Below are positions 1 through 7,641 of a DNA stretch of 64,000 nucleotides, piece after piece. Numbering within the stretch: position 1 is the first letter of the stretch; every line of letters starts with the position of its first letter. The notes below the pieces were generated by a model. That model was not told the DNA's origin, ran no database searches, and was given only the letters and a program-made list of their open reading frames with translations. Origin of the DNA: Bartonella sp. TP (GTDB lineage: Bacteria > Pseudomonadota > Alphaproteobacteria > Rhizobiales > Rhizobiaceae); contig NZ_CP129002.1 in NCBI RefSeq assembly GCF_030406085.1, positions 62,001 to 126,000 on the forward strand, written 5' to 3'. Both the position numbers and the translations under genes were made by a program.

Positions 1-1134
1 GTGGGAATGTTAGCTGCTTTAGCATTGGCCAAAAAATCTACCCCTAGTTGCATTGTTGGAAAATCAGCAAGGGTAATTGACAAAAGAACAACAGCCATAA
101 TGATGCCAGGCATCAGATTTTTGCAGCAATTGCAACTCTGGCAAGAATTAGAGCCATTTGCAGCGCCTTTGCAAGCCATGCGCATAATTGATGAGACAAA
201 TCGCCCACTGCGTAGCCGTGAAATATTTTTTACCGCAGCAGAAATAGGCGAAAAAGCTTTTGGCTATAATATACCCAACGAGATTTTAAATAATACCCTA
301 GCCCGCGCTATTTCTAGCAATTCTGCAATAACTGTTTTGGAATCTAATGTAATCTCTTATGATTTTGATAAGGCTGCAGGATATTTGGAAAATGGCCAAA
401 TTATAAGAGCAAAATTGTTTATTGCGGCTGATGGGAAAAACTCGGTAACGCGGCAGGCCTTAAATATCAAAACCTCTATAACATCCCACAACCAAGTTGC
501 TTTTGTAACAAGCTTTACTCATGAATATGAGCATGATAATATTTCTACCGAAATACATACAGATCAGGGCCCATTTACCCAGGTACCGTTAATCGGCAAA
601 AAATCTAGTTTAATCTGGACCGTAGCAGCAGAAAACGCCGCAGCAATCCAAAAGCTAGAAAAGGAAGATTTAGAAAAATATTTGCAAGAAAAAATGCATG
701 CTATGCTAGGGGCAATAAAACTCGAAACAGAGTTGCAGGCTTGGCCCCTGAGTAGCCTTATCGCCAATGAATTAGTAAAGCATTCTGTTTTACTAATTGG
801 CGAGGCAGCTCATTCTTTTCCCCCTATTGGCGCGCAAGGGTTGAATTTAAGCTTGCGCGATATTGAGGCTTTATATAACTTTATCGAGCATGAACCAGAT
901 ATAGCAAAAATAGCTATAGATTATACAAAAAATCGTAAAGCCGATATAAAAGCCAGAGCCATGGCTGTAGCGTTATTAAACAACAGCTTGAGCTCAAATA
1001 TTCTGCTCTGGCAAATAATGCGCTTTTTGGGATTCGAATTATTACATAATAACAAAACGCTAAGAAGTAATTTCATGCGCGAGGGCCTAGCGCCAAGCAA
1101 AAAGCTCTTGGCCCTTTTGCATAGATTACTTTAG
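1..1134 (+). CDS. FAD-dependent ubiquinone biosynthesis hydroxylase (UbiH/UbiF/COQ6 family), 5'-truncated by window edge
   Basis: Flavoprotein monooxygenase of the UbiH/VisC/COQ6 family, which hydroxylates the aromatic ring of ubiquinone precursors at the membrane. The frame is open at base 1 and the N-terminal GxGxxG dinucleotide-binding motif is missing, so the gene begins upstream of the window. What is visible is the helix after that motif (GMLAALALAKK), the middle 'DG' motif (FIAADGKNSVTRQ, about residue 140) and the C-terminal FAD motif (LIGEAAHSFPPIGAQGLNLS, about residue 265), in which the usual GDAAH reads GEAAH. The 377 visible residues fit a family size near 400. It ends one base before the convergent IalB-like gene. 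The exact ring position hydroxylated cannot be read from sequence. Confidence 0.85.
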   Translation: MGMLAALALAKKSTPSCIVGKSARVIDKRTTAIMMPGIRFLQQLQLWQELEPFAAPLQAMRIIDETNRPLRSREIFFTAAEIGEKAFGYNIPNEILNNTLARAISSNSAITVLESNVISYDFDKAAGYLENGQIIRAKLFIAADGKNSVTRQALNIKTSITSHNQVAFVTSFTHEYEHDNISTEIHTDQGPFTQVPLIGKKSSLIWTVAAENAAAIQKLEKEDLEKYLQEKMHAMLGAIKLETELQAWPLSSLIANELVKHSVLLIGEAAHSFPPIGAQGLNLSLRDIEALYNFIEHEPDIAKIAIDYTKNRKADIKARAMAVALLNNSLSSNILLWQIMRFLGFELLHNNKTLRSNFMREGLAPSKKLLALLHRLL

Positions 1135-1734
1135 CTAACTACCTTTTTTGGCAGCCTGCTGAGCTTTTAATAATTTTTCATCTTCTTGCGCTTGTAGCAT
1201 GCCAGCAGCTTGTGCTCTTTTACTACGCATTTCATCAAACTGCGCCTCGGTAATTCCTTTGGATTTATAAGCTGCAGAAAAACCTTTTAGCGGTACATCA
1301 ATTGGGTTTGAAGAGCCTTGATAATTCACAGAAATAATCCTGAGCTTGTCACCACTCTTCATTGAATTAATAATATCATCATTCAATACGCCTTCTGCTA
1401 TACATATGGCACCTAAACAAAAACTATAATCTAGCTTTTTTACCTCGCCCTTACCAATTTGAATACTTACACCTTCTGGTATATGTCGACCGGTTGGAAC
1501 GGTTATCAACATTTTTTTATCTTTTTGCGTTTCAACTAAATTTACAATCGTTAAAGGTTGCCCATAATCTGTCACCACATCACTTATAGTATTGCAAACC
1601 TTGCTGCCATCTTGGTCGCGGCAAACTCTGGCCCAGCTGTCAACATTATTTGCATAGGCACTATTTGAAATTATAGCGCAACTATAGACAATGGCCGCAG
1701 ATACTAACGGTAAATATTTTTTTTGATAACGCAT
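1135..1734 (-). CDS. Invasion-associated locus B (IalB) family secreted protein
   Basis: A 199-residue exported protein with a signal peptide (hydrophobic stretch to about residue 28, cleavage near SAYA-NN). The mature part has the IalB signature: an early CRDQDGSKVC segment, a hydrophobic strand region, a central pair of cysteines (CLGAIC) and a late GFSAAY segment. IalB in Bartonella is linked to erythrocyte invasion; related proteins are widespread in Hyphomicrobiales and their molecular activity is unsettled. The C-terminus is Lys/Gln/Ala rich. It is transcribed away from the LprI-like gene with about 86 bp between them, so the two probably have divergent promoters. The family call is firm; a role in invasion here is inference. 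Confidence 0.82.
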   Translation of the reverse strand: MRYQKKYLPLVSAAIVYSCAIISNSAYANNVDSWARVCRDQDGSKVCNTISDVVTDYGQPLTIVNLVETQKDKKMLITVPTGRHIPEGVSIQIGKGEVKKLDYSFCLGAICIAEGVLNDDIINSMKSGDKLRIISVNYQGSSNPIDVPLKGFSAAYKSKGITEAQFDEMRSKRAQAAGMLQAQEDEKLLKAQQAAKKGS

Positions 1735-1820
1735 GTAACTTTCCTCAGCTTAATAAGTTTTATTATTTAATAACCTATTTTATAGTGAGATTAAAGTATT
1801 TTTTTCTAAAGGATTTCGAT

Positions 1821-2237
1821 ATGCAAATAAAACGTAATATTTTATTGGGCTTAACCGCACTAATGGTACAATTGAGCCCAGTTTTTGCCGCTGAAAATTT
1901 AGGCACGGAGTGCGACAATCCAAAAACGCAAAGCATGATGGACGAATGTGCAGCGATTGATTATAATAATCAAGAAACCCAGCTGCGTCTTTTAAGCGAG
2001 CAAATAGTCAAGCGCCTTGCCGACCATCCAGAGCGCCAAGCTAACTTTAAGCAAGCGCAAAGAGGTTGGCAAACTTATAAAAATTATGAATGTAAGTTGG
2101 CTAGCCCAAGCGACGCCACAATAGCTTCTACGCTACAAACTCATTGCCAAATAAAGTTAATTCAGCAGCGCATTAAAACTTTGCAAAGCTATCTAAAATG
2201 CCCTGAAGGCGAAACAACTTGCGTAATTCCGAGATAA
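1821..2237 (+). CDS. LprI/DUF1311-domain secreted protein
   Basis: Periplasmic or secreted protein of about 138 residues. The start was placed at the ATG at 1821 because AAAGGA lies just upstream and the following residues form a signal peptide ending at VFAA; an upstream in-frame start would put 12 polar residues before the signal. After cleavage it shows the LprI-type layout: C-x(9)-MxxC near the N-terminus, a long amphipathic helix with FKQAQRGWQTYKNYEC and a closing C...Q..I-rich helix. LprI of Mycobacterium is a lysozyme inhibitor, but the domain is widespread and usually uncharacterised. It is followed after 3 bp by another secreted gene, so the two are likely co-transcribed. Confidence 0.72.
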   Translation: MQIKRNILLGLTALMVQLSPVFAAENLGTECDNPKTQSMMDECAAIDYNNQETQLRLLSEQIVKRLADHPERQANFKQAQRGWQTYKNYECKLASPSDATIASTLQTHCQIKLIQQRIKTLQSYLKCPEGETTCVIPR

Positions 2238-2240
2238 GCC

Positions 2241-2666
2241 ATGAGTAATTATAAATATTGTATTTTTTTAGCAATTATTTTATATAGTCAAAACGCTTAT
2301 AGCGCTAGCGAGAATAGTTTTTTTCTTAATGTAAAAATTAGCAAAAAGATCCAGAAGATTTTAGCACAAAAGCACCAATCAGTAGTAGCGCATATAATTT
2401 ATAAAACCAGCCCCAACAACAATGCGCACAGCGCGACTGGCCAGGACGGCTATATAAAATTAGGGGAAGAAGTAAAAATAATAAGCCCAAATAAAGAGCA
2501 ACAGATCTTTGTTAGCCCTAGCTGGCAAAATCAAGAGCTTTTTGTTGAACCTATAGTTTTTTCGCGCGAAGAAAGCCAGACATCTAAGCCAACAAATTTG
2601 CTAACCTGCCCCGTTAAAACCTACCGCATGGCGCAAAAGCGGATAGTGGTAAAATGCTTTTTATAG
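2241..2666 (+). CDS. Hypothetical secreted protein
   Basis: I do not recognise this 141-residue protein. It has a good N-terminal signal peptide (hydrophobic core about residues 6-16, likely cleavage at AYSA-SE), then a lysine-rich, beta-prone body with no transmembrane segment. Two cysteines near the C-terminus (TCPVKTY... and ...VKCFL) could form a disulfide in the periplasm. It starts 3 bp after the LprI-domain gene, so it is probably the second gene of a two-gene secreted unit, and its last 6 bases overlap the end of mfd on the other strand. A periplasmic location is inferred; no function is proposed. Confidence 0.6.
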   Translation: MSNYKYCIFLAIILYSQNAYSASENSFFLNVKISKKIQKILAQKHQSVVAHIIYKTSPNNNAHSATGQDGYIKLGEEVKIISPNKEQQIFVSPSWQNQELFVEPIVFSREESQTSKPTNLLTCPVKTYRMAQKRIVVKCFL

Positions 2667-5600
2667 CTCCGCCAGGCGCAGCATTGTCTTAGTGGCAAAA
2701 GGTAACTGCTTGTAAGCCTGCTCTACATTATTGGCAAAGAAAATACTTTGGTCCTGGCGTAGTTTTGCTTGCGCACCAAGGCTAGCTAGCAACCGCAATA
2801 AAGCTGCGCCATTGTAGAAAAAATTATTCTTGAAATGTATAATCATGCCCTTTTCGCCAATATCCAATTTTTCTACATTCAGGTTTTTGCATAGTTGTTT
2901 TAAATGAGTAAGCTTTAGCAAATTCTGCACCTCTAGCGGCATTGGGCCAAATCTATCCACTAGCTCTGCCGCAAAGGCGTTAATTTCATCTAATCCTTCT
3001 AATTGCGATAAGCGCTTATAAAGATTAAGCCGCAATTTTAAATCTGGCACATAGGCTTCTTCTATTAAAATAGAAGCAGCTATGTTTATTTGCGGTGACC
3101 ATTGTTCTTCTATCTCTTTTTCTTGATTATGCAATTGCGCCACGGCATCTTCTAGCATCTGCTGATATAACTCAAAACCAACTTCTTTAATATGACCAGA
3201 TTGCTCCGCGCCCAATAAGTTACCAGCGCCGCGCATGTCCATATCATGACTCGCAAGCTGAAAACCGCCGCCTAAGCCCTCGATAGATTGTAAAATACCA
3301 AGGCGTTTTTCTACATCTGCTGTTAGCAATTTGCCATGTTTAGTAGTAAATAAGGCATAGGCTCGTTGCTTAGCCCGACCTACTCTGCCACGTAATTGAT
3401 ATAAAGCAGCTAAGCCAAACATATCAGATCTATACACAATAATAGTATTTGCTCGCGGTATATCTAGGCCAGATTCGACGATAGAGGTAGAGAGCAAGAT
3501 ATCATATTTACCATCGTAAAAAGCATTCATAATATCATCTAACTTAGACGGCGGCAGTTGCCCATGGGCAATAACAAATTTTACCTCTGGCACATATTGT
3601 GTTAAAAACTCCGCTATATGCGTTAAATCAGCGATACGTGGGCAAACAAAAAAGCTTTGCCCGCCCCGATAATGCTCGCGCAATAATGTTTCGCGAACCG
3701 CTAAACTATCAAAAGGCGAGACAAAAGTTCTAACTGCCAGCCTGTCACGCGGCGGCGAGCTTATCAAGGACAAATCTCTTATGCCTATTAGGGCAAATTG
3801 CATAGTGCGTGGTATTGGTGTGGCCGACAAGGTAAGTACATGTATATCGGTTTTTAGCTCCTTTAGCTTTTCCTTATGTTTTACCCCAAAATGCTGCTCT
3901 TCATCTATTACTAACAATCCAAGTTTGGCAAAATTTATTGAATCACTAAGCAAAGCATGAGTGCCTATAACTATATCTATTTTACCATTCGCCAAATCTT
4001 CCCTAACCCGCTTTAATTCTTTTGCCCCACATAGCCGGGACGCCTGGGCAATTTCTAAAGCCATGCCCTGAAAGCGCGCTTTAAAGGTTTTATAATGCTG
4101 CCTGGCTAATAAAGTGGTGGGCACTACAACAGCTACTTGATATCCAGCTGCTGCTGCAACAAAAGCAGCGCGCAGGCAAATCTCTGTTTTTCCAAAGCCA
4201 ACATCCCCACAAATTAATCTGTCCATGGGCTTGCCAGAGCCTAAATCTTCTAAGACCTGTGCAATAGTGCGCAGCTGGTCTTCGGTTTCTGCATAAGGAA
4301 ATCTAGCGACAAATTCGTCATATAATCCAGCTTGCGGCAGCATAATTGGCGCAGTTTTTATGGCCCGCTGTGCTGCAAGCTCTATCAACTCGCCTGCCAT
4401 GGCTAAAAGCTGCTTTTTTAGCTTTGCTTTACGTGCTTGCCAAGCCACCCCGCCCAATTTGTCCAGCACAACATTGCTGCTATCTCCGCCATAACGCGAC
4501 AATAGCTCGATATTTTCTACTGGTATAAATAACTTACCTTCACTCGCATAATGTAACTCTAAACAATCATGCAAAACTCCCAGGGCGGAAATAGTCTTAA
4601 GGCCGATAAACCGCCCAATACCATGATTGATATGAACCACAATGTCACCCGGGGCAATTGCATTGGCATTGGCAATATAGTCTGACTGGCGACGCTTGCG
4701 AGCAGGCTGGCGAATTAATCTATCGCCTAAAATATCTTGCTCGGTTAATATGATTTTATTTTCATAGACAAAACCATGTTCAACACGTAGCGAAGTGGCG
4801 CCGATATGGCCAGCCTGTAGCTCTTTAAACTCAATCATCTGCTCTATAGGAGTGATTTTTTCTAACCCATGATCGTATAGGGATTCTAGCAATTTTTCTT
4901 GGGAGCCTTTTGTCCAGCTGGTTACTAGCAATTTTTTGCCGCTACTACGCTCGGCAGCAATATAATCCACTACAGTTTCAAATAGATTCACATTTGGCGT
5001 TTTACGCTCTTTAATAAAATTTTTGCCCAACCCGATATTTGTATGTAATATCGGCACCGCAGATAACTCATCCTCGAGTCGAAAAGAGCTAAAATCTATT
5101 CGTTGATGGCCAGCAGCGATTAGGCTTGAAACTTCTGCCTCACTTAAATATAGCGCTTGCGGAGATAAAGGATTATAGGGTAAATCTTGTGTTTTTTGCT
5201 CTGTGTGCTGCGTATGGCGTGCTTCATAATAATCATTAACTAATTTGTAATATTCTATTATTGCTTCTGGCACTAAATGATCTAAGACTATCAGTGCGCC
5301 TGGCATATAGGAAAATAAATTTTCTGTTTCTGTATAAAATAAAGGCAGCCAATGCTCCATGCCGCTGAAGCGCCTTTGCTCAGAAACAGCTTCATATAGC
5401 GGGTCGCTATTGCGTGAAACCCCAAAATTTTTGATATAAGAGCTGCGGAAATTAGCTATATTTTCTGGCTCCAAGCAAATTTCGCTCATCGGATATAGCA
5501 AAATGCTAGCTTCATTATTTATAGTTTTTTGGCTAGTTTTATCAAAATTGCGGATGGATTCTAGCTGATTACCAAAAAAATCTAGCCGCACAGGATTGGT

Positions 5601-6143
5601 GTAGCCAGCAATAAAAATGTCCAGCAAGCCGCCGCGTACTGCAAATTCACCATTATCACTCACAATGTCCACGCGTTGATAGCCACCCTGTTGCAATTTT
5701 ACTATAAGCTGCTCCATATTACATTCATGGCCAGCTACGAGTGGAGCCAATTGATTGGCCAAGCTGGCGCGCGGCATAAGATTTTGCATAACAGCGCTGG
5801 CTGTTGTCAAAACAATTAATGGCGTCGTAGCATTAACTCCTTGGCATAAAATTGCTAAGCTGGCTAAGCGCTGTGCGGTAATGGCAGAGCTGGGCGAGAC
5901 TCGGTCATAGGGCAAACAGTCCCACGCCGGAAAAAGTAAAACGGTAGCCGCTGGCAAGGTAAATTTTAAATTATAGGCAAGATTATCTAGCTCGACATTA
6001 TCGCGTGTGATGTAAAGAATAGGACGCTTTAATTTATCTTGCATTGCCAGCTCTGCCAAGATAAAAGCTGCGCTGCCATCTTGTACGGAATCTATGCGAA
6101 AATTTTTGGTACCATCAGTTAAATATTTCTTTATTTCTAGCAA
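2661..6143 (-). CDS. mfd: Transcription-repair coupling factor Mfd
   Basis: ATP-driven translocase that removes RNA polymerase stalled at DNA lesions and recruits UvrA for strand-specific excision repair. At 1160 residues it is full length. In order: an N-terminal UvrB-like module for UvrA contact, the RNA polymerase interaction domain (around the GDIVVHINHGIGRFIGL stretch), a RecG-like superfamily 2 helicase core with Walker A (CGDVGFGKTE), the DEEQHFGVKHKE box and LSATPIPRT, then motifs with QLRGRVGR, and a C-terminal TRCF domain. It lies 9 bp downstream of sdhE on the same strand. The adjacency mfd-sdhE near recG is the usual rhizobial arrangement. uvrC is also in this window. Confidence 0.97.
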   Translation of the reverse strand: MLEIKKYLTDGTKNFRIDSVQDGSAAFILAELAMQDKLKRPILYITRDNVELDNLAYNLKFTLPAATVLLFPAWDCLPYDRVSPSSAITAQRLASLAILCQGVNATTPLIVLTTASAVMQNLMPRASLANQLAPLVAGHECNMEQLIVKLQQGGYQRVDIVSDNGEFAVRGGLLDIFIAGYTNPVRLDFFGNQLESIRNFDKTSQKTINNEASILLYPMSEICLEPENIANFRSSYIKNFGVSRNSDPLYEAVSEQRRFSGMEHWLPLFYTETENLFSYMPGALIVLDHLVPEAIIEYYKLVNDYYEARHTQHTEQKTQDLPYNPLSPQALYLSEAEVSSLIAAGHQRIDFSSFRLEDELSAVPILHTNIGLGKNFIKERKTPNVNLFETVVDYIAAERSSGKKLLVTSWTKGSQEKLLESLYDHGLEKITPIEQMIEFKELQAGHIGATSLRVEHGFVYENKIILTEQDILGDRLIRQPARKRRQSDYIANANAIAPGDIVVHINHGIGRFIGLKTISALGVLHDCLELHYASEGKLFIPVENIELLSRYGGDSSNVVLDKLGGVAWQARKAKLKKQLLAMAGELIELAAQRAIKTAPIMLPQAGLYDEFVARFPYAETEDQLRTIAQVLEDLGSGKPMDRLICGDVGFGKTEICLRAAFVAAAAGYQVAVVVPTTLLARQHYKTFKARFQGMALEIAQASRLCGAKELKRVREDLANGKIDIVIGTHALLSDSINFAKLGLLVIDEEQHFGVKHKEKLKELKTDIHVLTLSATPIPRTMQFALIGIRDLSLISSPPRDRLAVRTFVSPFDSLAVRETLLREHYRGGQSFFVCPRIADLTHIAEFLTQYVPEVKFVIAHGQLPPSKLDDIMNAFYDGKYDILLSTSIVESGLDIPRANTIIVYRSDMFGLAALYQLRGRVGRAKQRAYALFTTKHGKLLTADVEKRLGILQSIEGLGGGFQLASHDMDMRGAGNLLGAEQSGHIKEVGFELYQQMLEDAVAQLHNQEKEIEEQWSPQINIAASILIEEAYVPDLKLRLNLYKRLSQLEGLDEINAFAAELVDRFGPMPLEVQNLLKLTHLKQLCKNLNVEKLDIGEKGMIIHFKNNFFYNGAALLRLLASLGAQAKLRQDQSIFFANNVEQAYKQLPFATKTMLRLAEL

Positions 6144-6152
6144 GTTACATCC

Positions 6153-6419
6153 CTACCTTAATCTTTTGCTAAAGCTTAAAATATCGTGAAATAAAGGCGT
6201 GTTTAACTCTGGCGATACACAACACTCGCCGATAAAGCAATTAAAAAGCTCTCTATCTTCAAAAGACATTATATGCTCTAGCTCGTCCATTTGGCTATCG
6301 CTTAGCAGGCTTAAATTTTGCTTAGCATAGCTGCCTAGTATAATGTCCATTTCTTTCATACCACGATGCTGCGCGCGAAACAGTAGCCTTTTTTGTCTTG
6401 CTGTCCAATTATTTTCCAT
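6153..6419 (-). CDS. sdhE: Succinate dehydrogenase flavinylation factor SdhE
   Basis: Small protein (88 residues from the chosen start) of the SdhE/SDH5 family, which promotes covalent attachment of FAD to the succinate dehydrogenase flavoprotein. The typical motif RGMKEMDIILG (family form RGxxExDxxL) is present, followed by the helical bundle with ELEHIMSFEDREL. I chose the ATG at 6419 because GAGG lies about 9 bases before it; a TTG at 6437 would have that ribosome site inside the coding region. It is the first gene of a pair with mfd and is transcribed divergently from azlC. Confidence 0.9.
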   Translation of the reverse strand: MENNWTARQKRLLFRAQHRGMKEMDIILGSYAKQNLSLLSDSQMDELEHIMSFEDRELFNCFIGECCVSPELNTPLFHDILSFSKRLR

Positions 6420-6492
6420 AATGTTTACCTCACGCAATCAACCCAACCTCGTGGGAAAATACTATAAAAATTTCTAAAAGTATATTTATCTT

Positions 6493-6520
6493 TTGCATAA
6501 TTTAATATATCCATTATAAT
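6493..6520 (+). promoter_or_regulatory. Candidate sigma-70-type promoter for azlC-azlD-recG
   Basis: A TTGCAT (6493-6498) and a TATAAT (6515-6520) are separated by 16 bp, 30 bp upstream of azlC in the divergent sdhE/azlC gap. The -35 is the same hexamer seen in front of tRNA-Glu in this window. Read by eye only; in so AT-rich a gap a chance match is possible. Confidence 0.5.
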
Positions 6521-6549
6521 TAGCAAAATTAAATTTATTTGGGTTTCCC

Positions 6550-7290
6550 ATGGCAGCGCCAGCTTCTGTATCCGATTATGAAAATTTTAAAGCAGGATGC
6601 AAGGCTTGCTTGCCAACAATCCTGGGCTATTGGGCTGTGGCATTGCCATGCGGAGCTCTAGGTGTGGTAACTGGGCTTAGCATGTGGCAAATAGCGGGCT
6701 TGGCTATTTTTCTCTATGCTGCTTCTGCACAATTAGTTTTTTATTCGCTTCTAGTAACCCATGCCGATATTTGGCAGCTGACTTTTTCTACAGCTTTTAT
6801 TAATTTACGCTATTTGCTAACAAATGCATATTTAGCAAAATTTTTTAAACACACCACCTTGGCAGAAAAACTTATTGGTAGCCTCTTAATTACCGATGAA
6901 ACCTTTGGTGTAGCTCTGCAATATGCAAAAAAAAATAACAATAACTTGCCGTTTTACTGGTTGTTGGGCTTAAATCTTACTGCTTGGCTTAACTGGATTA
7001 TTGCAACTATGACAGGGGCTTTTTTAAGCGCTTCGATTCCTGTTTGGGCCAATGATGCGCTAAGCTTTAGCTTAGTAGGTATGTTTGCGGGGTTATTAAT
7101 ATTGTCGTTGCAGGCCAGCTACACGAAACTAACTGATTTTGTGGTAATAGTAGCAGCTATTATTTGCATCATAATTTTACACAAGCATGTAAATAAAAAT
7201 TTTATAGTTATCTTAACTTCGTTGATAAGTGCTGTGATTGGGGTGATTTTTTATAAGATTTTAACTCATTATAAAAACAGCAAAGGTTAA
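6550..7290 (+). CDS. azlC: AzlC family branched-chain amino acid exporter, large subunit
   Basis: Inner-membrane protein of 246 residues with multiple hydrophobic helices. The AzlC signature is clear: an N-terminal PTILGYWAVALPCGALG helix, LAIFLYAASAQLVFYSLL, FINLRYLLTNAYLA and the DETFGVA motif at about residue 117. Together with the small partner AzlD it forms a permease that exports branched-chain amino acids or their analogues; substrate cannot be read here. It lies 10 bp upstream of azlD, and azlD overlaps recG, so a three-gene operon is likely. In relatives recG follows sdhE without these genes, so the pair looks like an insertion into a conserved string. Confidence 0.88.
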   Translation: MAAPASVSDYENFKAGCKACLPTILGYWAVALPCGALGVVTGLSMWQIAGLAIFLYAASAQLVFYSLLVTHADIWQLTFSTAFINLRYLLTNAYLAKFFKHTTLAEKLIGSLLITDETFGVALQYAKKNNNNLPFYWLLGLNLTAWLNWIIATMTGAFLSASIPVWANDALSFSLVGMFAGLLILSLQASYTKLTDFVVIVAAIICIIILHKHVNKNFIVILTSLISAVIGVIFYKILTHYKNSKG

Positions 7291-7299
7291 GGCGATTTT

Positions 7300-7641
7300 A
7301 TGCAAAACAATATTGTTTTAGATATCATCAGTGTTTCAATAGCTACCGGACTAATACGGTGTTTGCCAGTGCTACTTTTGGCCAAGCGAGAATTGCCAGA
7401 ATTCATAAGCAAGCTTCTATTATTTATTCCCCCAGCAATAATGTCTACCATTATTGCAAATGAGGTAATAAGCGATCAAGTAAAAACCATGTTCAACCTG
7501 CCTGCCGCCTTGCCTGCCTGTATAATAGCTTTTTTAGTTGGCTATCCAACGCGAAATTTATTTTTAACCATATTAGCTAGCGTTTTAGCTTATTTGCTTT
7601 TTCAACATATCCATTGGATTACTCCACCAGTTTATGCGTAA
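7300..7641 (+). CDS. azlD: AzlD family branched-chain amino acid exporter, small subunit
   Basis: A 113-residue membrane protein with four predicted hydrophobic helices and the AzlD pattern: an early TGLIRCLPVLLLAKRELPEF helix, a central LLFIPPAIMSTIIANEVI and PAALPACIIAFLVGYPTRN. It is the obligate small partner of AzlC in this exporter family. It starts 10 bp after azlC, and its last 8 bases overlap the start of recG, which suggests translational coupling of a repair helicase to a transporter. Confidence 0.85.
   Translation: MQNNIVLDIISVSIATGLIRCLPVLLLAKRELPEFISKLLLFIPPAIMSTIIANEVISDQVKTMFNLPAALPACIIAFLVGYPTRNLFLTILASVLAYLLFQHIHWITPPVYA

Noticed and set aside
6420-6437. Extended SdhE start (TTG)
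   Set aside because: The ribosome site GAGG would fall inside the coding region; ATG 6419 fits better.
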